Below, piece by piece: positions 1 to 5,076 of a stretch of 7,303 nt of DNA. Every line of letters begins with the position of its first letter. The stretch's first letter is position 1. Below the pieces are notes generated by a model that had not been told where the DNA came from, searched no databases, and worked only from the letters and a program-made list of their open reading frames with translations. A program made the translations under genes and the position numbers. Source of the DNA: Actinomycetota bacterium (GTDB taxonomy: Bacteria; Actinomycetota; CADDZG01; WHSQ01); the NCBI GenBank assembly GCA_013695055.1, contig JACDBF010000078.1:1-7303 (forward strand). The letters are read 5' to 3'.

Positions 1-189
1 TTCGTGGGCTCGGGCATCTTCAAGTCGGGCGACCCGGCGCGCAGGGCAAGCGCCATCGTCGAAGCCACGACCTTCCACAATGACCCCGACATCATCGCCA
101 AGGTGTCGCGCTCGTTGGGAGAGCCCATGGTCGGCATCAACGTCTCGGAGATGGCCGATTCGGAACGGCTCGCAATCAGAGGGTGGTAG
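1..189 (+). CDS. pdxS: PdxS, pyridoxal 5'-phosphate synthase lyase subunit (3' end only)
   Basis: Only the last 62 codons are present; the gene starts before the window and ends at TAG 187-189. PdxS is the synthase subunit of the DXP-independent vitamin B6 pathway. It condenses ribose 5-phosphate, glyceraldehyde 3-phosphate and ammonia into PLP in the cytoplasm, with PdxT supplying the ammonia. The visible part begins with FVGSGIFKSGDP, whose GSG is the conserved phosphate-binding loop of the TIM barrel, continues with ATTFHNDPDIIAKVSRSLGE and MVGINV, and closes with the typical C-terminal ending RLAIRGW. pdxT begins 7 nt downstream, as expected for the pdxST pair. The fragment is in frame from base 1 and shows no damage. 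Identification is firm because this tail is very conserved and the partner gene follows directly. Confidence 0.95.
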   Translation, partial: FVGSGIFKSGDPARRASAIVEATTFHNDPDIIAKVSRSLGEPMVGINVSEMADSERLAIRGW

Positions 190-196
190 GCGCCGG

Positions 197-769
197 GTGA
201 AAATCGGCGTGCTGGGATTGCAGGGGGACGTGCGCGAGCACCTGCGATCTTGCGAGGTCGCCGGGGCGGCTCCGATGGTCGTAAAGCGGCCGGAGCAGAT
301 CTCGTCGATCGATGGATTGATCATTCCGGGGGGCGAGTCCACGACCATAGGCAAGCTGCTGCATCGTTTCGAGCTTCTCGAGCCGTTGGGGCAAGCTGTT
401 GCCGCGGGGCTTCCCCTCTATGGAACATGCGCAGGAATGATCCTCATGGCCGCCACCGTCACCGGTGACGAGGACGCGCGCAGCCGGCTCGGGCTCATGG
501 ACATCGTCGTCACGCGCAACGCCTACGGGCGCCAGATAGATTCCTTCGAGGCGGACATCGACGTCGAGGGTTTCGACCGATCGCTGCGGGCCGTGTTCAT
601 TCGGGCCCCGGCCGTCGAGAGCGTGGGCACAGGAGTCGAGGTTCTTGCGCGCTGCGACGGGCGGCCCGTCCTGGTGCGGCAGGAACACATGCTTGCGTCC
701 AGCTTTCATCCTGAGATGTCGGGCGATCCGCGCGTACACGAGTTGTTCGTGGACATGGCGAGTCATTAG
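197..769 (+). CDS. pdxT: PdxT, glutaminase subunit of PLP synthase
   Basis: The protein has 190 residues, the usual length for PdxT. It is a class I (triad) glutamine amidotransferase that hydrolyses glutamine and channels ammonia to PdxS for PLP synthesis. Visible landmarks are the N-terminal strand KIGVLGLQGDVREH (2-15), the glutamine-binding loop PGGEST (44-49), the nucleophile elbow YGTCAGM with catalytic Cys78, the family signature RNAYGRQ (107-113), and SFHPE with catalytic His171 and Glu173. All triad residues are intact. The start is taken as GTG at 197: it places KIGVLGLQG at the N-terminus as in homologues and lies 7 nt after the pdxS stop. The same frame is open back to position 80, but that would add 39 residues overlapping pdxS that match nothing in the family. 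A weak purine-rich site (GGTAGG) precedes the GTG. The stop codon abuts the yebC ATG, which suggests coupled translation. Confidence 0.96.
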   Translation: MKIGVLGLQGDVREHLRSCEVAGAAPMVVKRPEQISSIDGLIIPGGESTTIGKLLHRFELLEPLGQAVAAGLPLYGTCAGMILMAATVTGDEDARSRLGLMDIVVTRNAYGRQIDSFEADIDVEGFDRSLRAVFIRAPAVESVGTGVEVLARCDGRPVLVRQEHMLASSFHPEMSGDPRVHELFVDMASH

Positions 770-1516
770 ATGTCGGGTCATTCGAAGTGGTCGACGATCA
801 AGCGCAAGAAGGGCGCGGCCGACTCGCAACGCTCCAAGCTCTGGGGCAAGCTGCTGCGATTCGTGGAGGTGGCAGCGCGCGAGGGAGGCGGCAACATCGA
901 CGCGAATCCCACTCTTGCGACCTCTGTGCAAAAGGCTAAAGAGAGCTCGGTTCCCAACGACAATATTCAACGCGCGATCAAGCGCGGCACCGGCGAGCTG
1001 CAGGGTGAGACTTATGAGGAGGTCTTCTACGAAGGCTACGGTCCTGGAGGAATCGCGATACTCGTGCACTGTCTCACCACCAATCGCAACCGCACTGCCC
1101 AAGACGTGCGCAGCACCTTCAACGGAAAGGGCGGCAAGCTGGCAGAGCCGGGCTCGGTGTCGTTCCTGTTCGAGGCCAAGGGCATCGTCATCGTTCCGCG
1201 GGCGTCCGCGTCGGAAGACGACATCTTTCTGATCGCGGCGGACGCGGGGGCCGAGGATCTGCGCGTGTCCGATGAGTCGATCGAGGTGATCACGCCTCCC
1301 GCCGCGCTCAAGGCAGTCCAGCAGGCTCTCGAGGCCGAGGGCGTAGAGATCGAGTCCGGCGACCTCAGCCGGGTTCCCAAGAGCACCGTTCTCCTGGAGA
1401 CATCAACCGCGAAGCGAGTGCTGGGCCTTGTCGACGCGCTCGAAGAGCTCGACGACATTCAAGATGTCTACGCGAACTTCGACATCCCCGACGAGGTCCT
1501 GACGGCCATCGCTTAG
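770..1516 (+). CDS. yebC: YebC/PmpR/TACO1-family protein
   Basis: The protein has 248 residues, the normal YebC length. It opens with the near-invariant MSGHSKWSTIKRKK (1-14). Further family blocks are NDNIQRAIKRGTGE (63-76), YEGYGPGGIAILVHCLT (87-103), NRNRTAQDVRSTFNGKGG (105-122), a conserved GSVSFLFE (128-135), and the C-terminal ELDDIQDVYANFDI (226-239). The family was long annotated as transcriptional regulators (PmpR in Pseudomonas). More recent work on bacterial YebC and mitochondrial TACO1 supports a role in translation at polyproline stretches, so the regulator label should be used with care. The start is the ATG directly after the pdxT stop (TAGATG). No strong Shine-Dalgarno is seen, so initiation probably relies on ribosomes finishing pdxT. 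yebC sits close to ruvC in many bacteria, but here the two are separated by a gap holding the SOS box, so yebC itself is probably not under LexA. Confidence 0.96.
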   Translation: MSGHSKWSTIKRKKGAADSQRSKLWGKLLRFVEVAAREGGGNIDANPTLATSVQKAKESSVPNDNIQRAIKRGTGELQGETYEEVFYEGYGPGGIAILVHCLTTNRNRTAQDVRSTFNGKGGKLAEPGSVSFLFEAKGIVIVPRASASEDDIFLIAADAGAEDLRVSDESIEVITPPAALKAVQQALEAEGVEIESGDLSRVPKSTVLLETSTAKRVLGLVDALEELDDIQDVYANFDIPDEVLTAIA

Positions 1517-1699
1517 CGGCGGGGCGAGCTCAAGAGCCAGCGCAGCCCGGCCCCGATGGCGATGCCGAGCCCTGCGCCCCCCACCACGTGTCGGCCCATC
1601 GACCCGCCTCGCGAGGAGAGACCTAAGAAGCCATCGCCGACGTCGCACTCGATGACGGATCGCCGCGGCCAAACCCGCGCCCAGGTCCGAGGCCTCCGC

Positions 1700-1705
1700 T
1701 AAGGT
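1700..1705 (+). promoter_or_regulatory. Candidate -10 element of the ruvCAB promoter
   Basis: TAAGGT fits the loose actinobacterial -10 pattern TANNNT and ends 3 nt before the first base of the LexA palindrome core. Transcription starting about 7 nt downstream would begin inside the LexA box, the arrangement expected for repression by steric blocking. No recognisable -35 hexamer is found at the usual spacing, which is common in GC-rich actinobacteria but lowers certainty. TAGTGC at 1724-1729 is a poorer alternative. Confidence 0.25.
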
Positions 1706-1706
1706 G

Positions 1707-1724
1707 AGCGAACAAGCGTTCGCT
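1707..1724. promoter_or_regulatory. LexA-binding SOS box upstream of ruvCAB
   Basis: The core CGAAC-AAGC-GTTCG (1709-1722) matches the Gram-positive/actinobacterial SOS box CGAAC-N4-GTTCG perfectly. The palindrome extends to 7-bp arms, AGCGAAC and GTTCGCT, around the 4-nt spacer. It ends 29 nt before the ruvC ATG and lies next to a possible -10 element. LexA represses such promoters until RecA filaments on damaged DNA trigger LexA self-cleavage. ruvCAB is a known SOS target in Mycobacterium and other bacteria, so sequence and gene context agree. LexA binding itself is inferred. Confidence 0.88.
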
Positions 1725-1741
1725 AGTGCGGAGCACAGAGT

Positions 1742-1748
1742 GAGGAAG
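1742..1748 (+). promoter_or_regulatory. Ribosome binding site of ruvC
   Basis: GAGGAAG lies 5 nt before ATG 1754. The spacing favours that ATG over the in-frame TTG at 1751, which would leave only 2 nt. Confidence 0.6.
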
Positions 1749-1753
1749 TCTTG

Positions 1754-2266
1754 ATGCGAGTCATAGGGATCGACCCCGGACTGGCGACCACCGGCTATGG
1801 GGTGGTCGAACGGCGCGGGCCCAAGCTCGTCGGCGTGGCCATGGGCGTCATTCGCACCCCCTCCGGCGCCGCTCAGGCTGAGCGCCTGGGCATGCTGGCG
1901 TCCGCTCTGCGCAGTCTGATCGCCGAAGCCCGGCCCGAGGCCGCCGCCGTCGAAAGGCTCTTTTTCAACTCCAATGTTAGGACCGCCATGGCCGTAGGCC
2001 AGGCCTCTGGGATCGTCATGCTCGCTCTTGCCGAAGCCGGCCTCGAAGTGACCGACTACACGCCGCTGGAGGTCAAGCAGTCGGTGGTGGGAGTGGGCAA
2101 CGCCACCAAGCACCAGGTGCAGTCGATGGTTGCGGCCGTGCTCGACCTGCCGTCTCTTCCGAAGCCGGCCGACGCGGCCGACGCCTGTGCCCTGGCGATC
2201 TGTCACACGAACCGAAGCGGCCTCGCGCGCGCTCTCGCGACCGCCCACAGAGGTGGCGCGCGATGA
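1754..2266 (+). CDS. ruvC: RuvC, Holliday junction resolvase
   Basis: The protein has 170 residues, within the family range. RuvC is a dimeric, Mg2+-dependent endonuclease of the RNase H fold that cuts Holliday junctions symmetrically, working with RuvAB at the end of recombinational repair. The four acidic catalytic residues are visible: Asp7 in IGIDPGL, Glu67 in AAVERLFF, and Asp140 and Asp143 in PADAADACALA. The helical block FFNSNVRTAMAVGQASG (70-86) and the junction-contacting segment TPLEVKQSVVGVGNATKHQV (103-122) are also typical. The first codon is taken as ATG 1754, giving MRVIGIDPG; TTG at 1751 is in frame and would add one residue. The last four bases (ATGA) overlap the ruvA start, implying translational coupling. 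An SOS box upstream suggests induction by DNA damage. The sequence is intact. Confidence 0.97.
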   Translation: MRVIGIDPGLATTGYGVVERRGPKLVGVAMGVIRTPSGAAQAERLGMLASALRSLIAEARPEAAAVERLFFNSNVRTAMAVGQASGIVMLALAEAGLEVTDYTPLEVKQSVVGVGNATKHQVQSMVAAVLDLPSLPKPADAADACALAICHTNRSGLARALATAHRGGAR

Positions 2267-2838
2267 TCGGCTTTCTCGAGGGAGTCGTGGCAGGCAGGAC
2301 GGCCGACGGCTGCTTTCTCGAAGCCGGAGGCGTGGGCTATCGCCTCTCGTGCTCGGCGTTCACCCTGGCTCGGCTGGGGCCGGACGGCGAACGTTTTCGC
2401 TTGTGGACGCACATGCATGTGCGCGAGGACGCGCTCATGCTCTACGGCTTTTCCACCGAGGCCGAGCAGCGGTGCTTCGAAGGCCTGATCTCGGTTGCGG
2501 GCATCGGTCCCAAAGTCGCCTTGCAGGTGTGCTCGGCCCTGAGCCCCGACCGGCTCCGGCGCGCGCTGGTGGCAGGAGACGTCGACGAGCTGTCCTCGGT
2601 GCCGGGCATAGGCCAGAAGAGCGCGCGGCGGATCTTGCTCGAGCTGAAGGAGAAGATGGCGCTGCCCGATCTCGAGGTCGTGGGCGAGGGCAACCTCGGC
2701 CTCGCCCGAGCCCGTTCGGCCCTCGAGAACCTCGGCTATTCACCCGGGGAGGTGCGGGCCGCGCTCGGCGAGACGGCGTTCTCCGAGGACGACCGCGTGG
2801 AGGATGTCGTGAAGGCCGCATTGCGAGTGCTGGGATGA
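2263..2838 (+). CDS. ruvA: RuvA, Holliday junction DNA-binding subunit
   Basis: The protein has 191 residues, a normal length. RuvA tetramers bind the four-way junction, hold it open and square, and load RuvB hexamers on opposite arms. Domain I is the N-terminal OB-fold (about 1-62), ending in the characteristic HVREDALMLYGF. It contains the acidic pin residues Glu55 and Asp56, at the same numbers as in E. coli. Domain II has two helix-hairpin-helix motifs, AGIGPKVAL (79-87) and PGIGQKSARR (114-123). A flexible linker (about 133-145) leads to domain III (about 146-191), including LENLGYSPGEVRAAL and the end VVKAALRVLG, which contacts RuvB. The start ATG overlaps the ruvC stop by 4 nt and has a GAGGTG site 7 nt upstream. 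The stop overlaps ruvB in the same way. Nothing is missing. Confidence 0.97.
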   Translation: MIGFLEGVVAGRTADGCFLEAGGVGYRLSCSAFTLARLGPDGERFRLWTHMHVREDALMLYGFSTEAEQRCFEGLISVAGIGPKVALQVCSALSPDRLRRALVAGDVDELSSVPGIGQKSARRILLELKEKMALPDLEVVGEGNLGLARARSALENLGYSPGEVRAALGETAFSEDDRVEDVVKAALRVLG

Positions 2839-3863
2839 CCGACGAGGTCCTGGCGATCGCCGCAGATCCCGAGGAGCACCAGGCAGAAAGCTCTCTGCGC
2901 CCCAAGACGCTCGACGAGTTCGTCGGTCAACCCGAGCTCAAAGAGCATCTTGGCATCGTGCTTGAGGCCGCGCTCGAGCGCTCCGAACCGACCGGGCATC
3001 TCCTTCTGTGCGGCCCCCCGGGTCTCGGCAAGACAACGCTGGCCCACGTCGTCGCCCACCAGATGGGCGCGAGCATCCGGCAGACGTCCGGCCCAGCCCT
3101 CGAGAGGGCCGGCGACCTCGCCGCGATTCTGACGAACCTCGAAGACTCCGACGTCTTGTTCATCGACGAGACGCACCGGCTCCCGCGGGTGGTCGAAGAG
3201 GTGCTCTATCCTGCCATGGAGGACTTCCAGCTCGACCTCGTCATCGGCAAAGGGCCCAGCGCGCACACGATCCGCCTGGACCTCCCCCGGTTCACGCTCG
3301 TCGGGGCAACCACTCGGGCCGGGCTGATAACCGGCCCCCTCCGCAGCCGTTTCGAGCTGATCGAGCGTTTGGATCTGTATCCGCCGGATGACCTCGAGCT
3401 GATCGTGCGGCGCTCCGCGCGAATCCTGGGGATCGAGCTCGACGAAGCCGGCGCGCGCACGATCGCGCGCCGGGCGCGAGGCACGCCTCGCATCGCCAAT
3501 CGCCTGCTGCGGCGGGTGAGGGACTACGCGCAGGTGCGCGCCTCGGGCGCCGTCGACGAGGATGTCGCACGCCGCGCCCTCGCAGTCTTTCGAGTGGACG
3601 AGCGGGGGCTGGACAAGGTCGATGCCGCCATCCTGGATGCGCTGGTGCGCCGCTTCGGAGGCGGGCCGGCGGGCCTTTCGACTCTAGCCGTCGCCGTGGG
3701 CGAGGAGCCCGACACCATCGAGGATGTTTACGAGCCCTTTCTCCTGCAGATCGGTTTCTTGAGACGCACGCCCCGGGGCCGGGTGGCGACGCTCGCCGCC
3801 TTCGAGCATCTGGGGGCCCCTCTTCCCGAGGCCCGCAAGGCGGCCAGCCTCTTCGATCAGTAA
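2835..3863 (+). CDS. ruvB: RuvB, Holliday junction branch-migration ATPase
   Basis: The protein has 342 residues, the usual length. RuvB is the AAA+ hexameric motor that pulls DNA through the RuvA-bound junction. Landmarks are SLRPKTLDEFVGQ (20-32), Walker A GPPGLGKT (60-67), TSGPALER (84-91), Walker B VLFIDE (107-112), sensor 1 VGATTRAG (156-163), a PLRSRF block with probable arginine finger Arg172, sensor 2 GTPRIANRLLRRVRDYA (216-232), and the C-terminal winged helix with FGGGPAGLSTLA (274-285), DTIEDVYEPFLLQ (293-305) and GFLRRTPRGRVAT (307-319). Walker B is followed by Thr-His (DETHRL), where the family almost always has DEIHRL, and the segment after the arginine finger reads FELIERLDLY rather than the usual FGIV-type sequence. 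ATG 2835 is chosen because it gives the 4-nt ATGA overlap with ruvA and a normal N-terminus; the frame is open back to 2130, inside ruvC, but the extra sequence is not RuvB-like. Confidence 0.96.
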   Translation: MTDEVLAIAADPEEHQAESSLRPKTLDEFVGQPELKEHLGIVLEAALERSEPTGHLLLCGPPGLGKTTLAHVVAHQMGASIRQTSGPALERAGDLAAILTNLEDSDVLFIDETHRLPRVVEEVLYPAMEDFQLDLVIGKGPSAHTIRLDLPRFTLVGATTRAGLITGPLRSRFELIERLDLYPPDDLELIVRRSARILGIELDEAGARTIARRARGTPRIANRLLRRVRDYAQVRASGAVDEDVARRALAVFRVDERGLDKVDAAILDALVRRFGGGPAGLSTLAVAVGEEPDTIEDVYEPFLLQIGFLRRTPRGRVATLAAFEHLGAPLPEARKAASLFDQ

Positions 3864-3887
3864 CCCTCCATTAGAAGGAGTCGGAGG

Positions 3888-3893
3888 TAGAAT
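3888..3893 (+). promoter_or_regulatory. Candidate -10 element for the yajC-HD-secDF operon
   Basis: TAGAAT matches the -10 consensus TATAAT at five of six positions and lies in an otherwise GC-rich gap 24 nt after the ruvB stop. No TTGACA-like -35 is seen 16-18 nt upstream. If it is used, transcription would start near 3900, leaving a leader of about 84 nt on yajC with the 3903-3925 hairpin at its very 5' end. Confidence 0.3.
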
Positions 3894-3902
3894 CGCTGCC
3901 CA

Positions 3903-3925
3903 GGGAGCCGCCCGAAGCGGCTCTC
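3903..3925 (+). terminator. Hairpin between ruvB and yajC (terminator or leader stem-loop)
   Basis: GAGCCGC (3905-3911) pairs perfectly with GCGGCTC (3917-3923) around the loop CCGAA. A G-T wobble and one more G-C pair extend the stem to 9 bp. The hairpin begins about 40 nt after the ruvB stop. The 3' flank (TCTCGTTCGCG) has only scattered T residues, so it is a weak intrinsic terminator at best. U-poor hairpins are common in actinobacteria. It could instead be a structured 5' leader of the yajC transcript, as it lies just after a possible -10 element. Confidence 0.4.
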
Positions 3926-3983
3926 GTTCGCGTGGATCGGTGGCGCGGACGAAGACCCCACAAAGTAAGGACGTGACCAAGTC

Positions 3984-4298
3984 ATGGACGGATCAGCCTC
4001 CAGCCTCATCTTCCTCGTATTGCTCATGGCCATCTTCTACTTCATGCTCATCCGGCCCCAAAGGCGCCGGGTATCCCAGCACAAGGCGTTGATAGACAGC
4101 CTCGATGTCGGCGACGAGATCGTCACGATCGGCGGGCTGTATGGAACGATCAGCTCGCTCGGCGACGAAGATCTCGAGCTGCAGGTGGGAGCCGGGACCA
4201 CGCTTCGCCTGGTGAAGACCGCGGTGGCGCGCGTCGTGCAAGAGGACCTGCAGGACGAGGACGAGGACGAGGTCTTAGAGGAGGAAGAGCGGGCATGA
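3984..4298 (+). CDS. yajC: YajC, SecDF-associated translocase subunit
   Basis: The protein has 104 residues, normal for YajC, a small single-span membrane protein that associates with SecD and SecF and with the SecYEG channel. One N-terminal transmembrane segment (about 7-23, SLIFLVLLMAIFYFMLI) runs directly into the family signature RPQRRR (24-29), which fixes the C-terminus in the cytoplasm. The soluble part carries the conserved LDVGDEIVTIGGLYGTI (40-56) and a following beta-rich domain. The end is strongly acidic: 12 of residues 87-102 are Asp or Glu. The codons of that tail also contain the ribosome binding site for the next gene. The only usable in-frame start is ATG 3984, as TAA at 3966-3968 closes the frame upstream; an AAGGA site lies 12 nt before it, rather far. 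The stop overlaps the next gene by 4 nt. Confidence 0.95.
   Translation: MDGSASSLIFLVLLMAIFYFMLIRPQRRRVSQHKALIDSLDVGDEIVTIGGLYGTISSLGDEDLELQVGAGTTLRLVKTAVARVVQEDLQDEDEDEVLEEEERA
4279..4284 (+). promoter_or_regulatory. Ribosome binding site of the HD gene inside yajC
   Basis: AGGAGG, a full consensus Shine-Dalgarno, lies 10 nt before ATG 4295 and within glutamate codons of the acidic YajC tail. It supports the ATG at 4295 as the start of the HD gene. Confidence 0.6.
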
Positions 4299-5065
4299 CG
4301 CCCGCCAAGAGCGCGGCTCGGGCGCAGCGAGTCGAGGAGCTCGGCCGGTCGCCCAAAGAGGCCCGCCCGGTCGAGCCGGCACCCGAGCCACCGGGCGCGG
4401 AGTCGTCGGTGACGCTCGCACAAGTCCAGGATCACGAGGGCGTGCAGACCTTCATCGCCCTCGCCGATCGTTTCATGGGCGAGATCGGCTACACCGAGCA
4501 CGGCTTTCGCCACGCGGGTCTGGTGTCGCGGATCGCCTTCAACGTTCTCGATCGTCTGGGATATGAGGAGCGCATCAGAGAGTTGGGGGCCATCGCCGGC
4601 TACCTCCACGACATGGGCAACTTCGTGTCACGCTCGTTCCACTCACAGACCGGGTCGGCGATCACCTACGACCTGCTCAAGGAGCTCGGCATGAGCTACA
4701 AGGAGATCGGACAGGTTCTCGCCGCCATCGGAAACCACGAGGAGCAGTTCGGCCATCCGGTCAATGCCGTGGGGGCGGCCCTCATCGTCGCCGACAAGTC
4801 CGACGTCCATCGCAGCCGTGTGCGCGTCAAGGACCGGGCCACGTTCGATATTCACGACCGGGTCAACTATGCGGTCGAGCGTTCGTTTCTGAGGGTCGAC
4901 TCAGAGGTGCGCACGTTGACGCTCGAGTTGACCATCGACAACGAGTTGGCCGATGTAATGGACTACTTCGAGATCTTCTTGTCTCGCATGGTGATGTGCA
5001 GGCGAGCGGCCGAGTATCTCGACTGCAGATTCAAGATCGACATCAACGGCACAAAGCTCCTCTAA
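4295..5065 (+). CDS. HD-domain metal-dependent phosphohydrolase in the Sec operon
   Basis: The protein has 256 residues and no signal peptide or membrane segment, so it should be cytoplasmic. The HD pattern is clear: His73 in EHGFRHAGL, the His105-Asp106 pair in YLHDMGN, further histidines at 116 (FHSQTG), 148 (GNHEEQ) and 154 (GHP), and Asp167 in VADKSD as the likely last metal ligand. HD proteins use one or two metal ions to cut phosphomonoesters or phosphodiesters, often nucleotides. The motif is HDMGN, not the HD-GYP signature, so cyclic-di-GMP hydrolysis is not indicated. The rest, including SDVHRSRVR, FDIHDRVNYAVERSFLRVD and a C-terminal MDYFEIFLSRMVMCRRAAEY, is compact and family-like, but I cannot assign a substrate. 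Residues 1-38 are rich in Pro, Glu and Arg and probably disordered. The gene overlaps yajC by 4 nt and ends 11 nt before secD, so it is co-expressed with the Sec accessory complex. An alternative start is GTG 4409, just before the conserved part. Confidence 0.9.
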   Translation: MTPAKSAARAQRVEELGRSPKEARPVEPAPEPPGAESSVTLAQVQDHEGVQTFIALADRFMGEIGYTEHGFRHAGLVSRIAFNVLDRLGYEERIRELGAIAGYLHDMGNFVSRSFHSQTGSAITYDLLKELGMSYKEIGQVLAAIGNHEEQFGHPVNAVGAALIVADKSDVHRSRVRVKDRATFDIHDRVNYAVERSFLRVDSEVRTLTLELTIDNELADVMDYFEIFLSRMVMCRRAAEYLDCRFKIDINGTKLL

Positions 5066-5076
5066 GGATCGAAAGG

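Larger units (their letters stand above)
1517..1753. other. Intergenic region between yebC and ruvC
   Basis: This is the longest gap in the window at 237 nt. Its right end holds the SOS box and the ruvC ribosome binding site. No strong intrinsic terminator with a U-run follows yebC; only a loose pairing of CGGGGC near 1520 with GGCCCCG near 1550 is visible. A 10-nt perfect palindrome (CCTCGCGAGG, 1607-1616) is present without an obvious role. On the plus strand, an open stretch from ATG 1556 to TAA 1702 would give a proline-rich 48-residue peptide without a ribosome binding site and is not called. On the minus strand, a 28-codon frame (1599 down to 1513) encodes a glycine-rich hydrophobic peptide; it is discussed as a weak finding, not called as a gene. 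Confidence 0.7.

Noticed and set aside
80..196. N-terminal extension of PdxT from ATG 80
   Set aside because: The added 39 residues overlap pdxS in another frame and are absent from the PdxT family; GTG 197 gives the normal N-terminus.
176..1102. Long open frame on the minus strand (308 codons) opposite pdxT and yebC
   Set aside because: It lies fully opposite two well-identified genes and its translation has no recognisable motif; such frames are expected in GC-rich DNA.
1607..1616. Perfect 10-nt palindrome CCTCGCGAGG
   Set aside because: Short GC-rich palindromes are frequent by chance here, and no second copy or spacing to a promoter supports a binding site.
1556..1702. 48-residue plus-strand frame in the yebC-ruvC gap
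   Set aside because: Proline-rich, no ribosome binding site, and it runs into the promoter region of ruvCAB.
1403..2248. 281-codon minus-strand frame across the yebC-ruvC gap and ruvC
   Set aside because: The translation is low-complexity (Arg, Gly, His rich), matches no family, and runs opposite ruvC.
2130..2834. N-terminal extension of RuvB from ATG 2130 (through ruvC and ruvA)
   Set aside because: The extension is Arg-rich shadow sequence opposite in phase to two real genes; ATG 2835 yields a normal 342-residue RuvB.
3932..3976. Possible leader peptide before yajC (GTG start, MDRWRGRRPHKVRT)
   Set aside because: Secretion-sensing arrest peptides need a signal or membrane segment and are longer. 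This one has neither, nor a ribosome binding site or a known arrest motif such as RAPP.
4996..5076. N-terminal extension of SecD from ATG 4996
   Set aside because: It overlaps the HD gene, and ATG 5077 has a good ribosome binding site and a normal SecD N-terminus.
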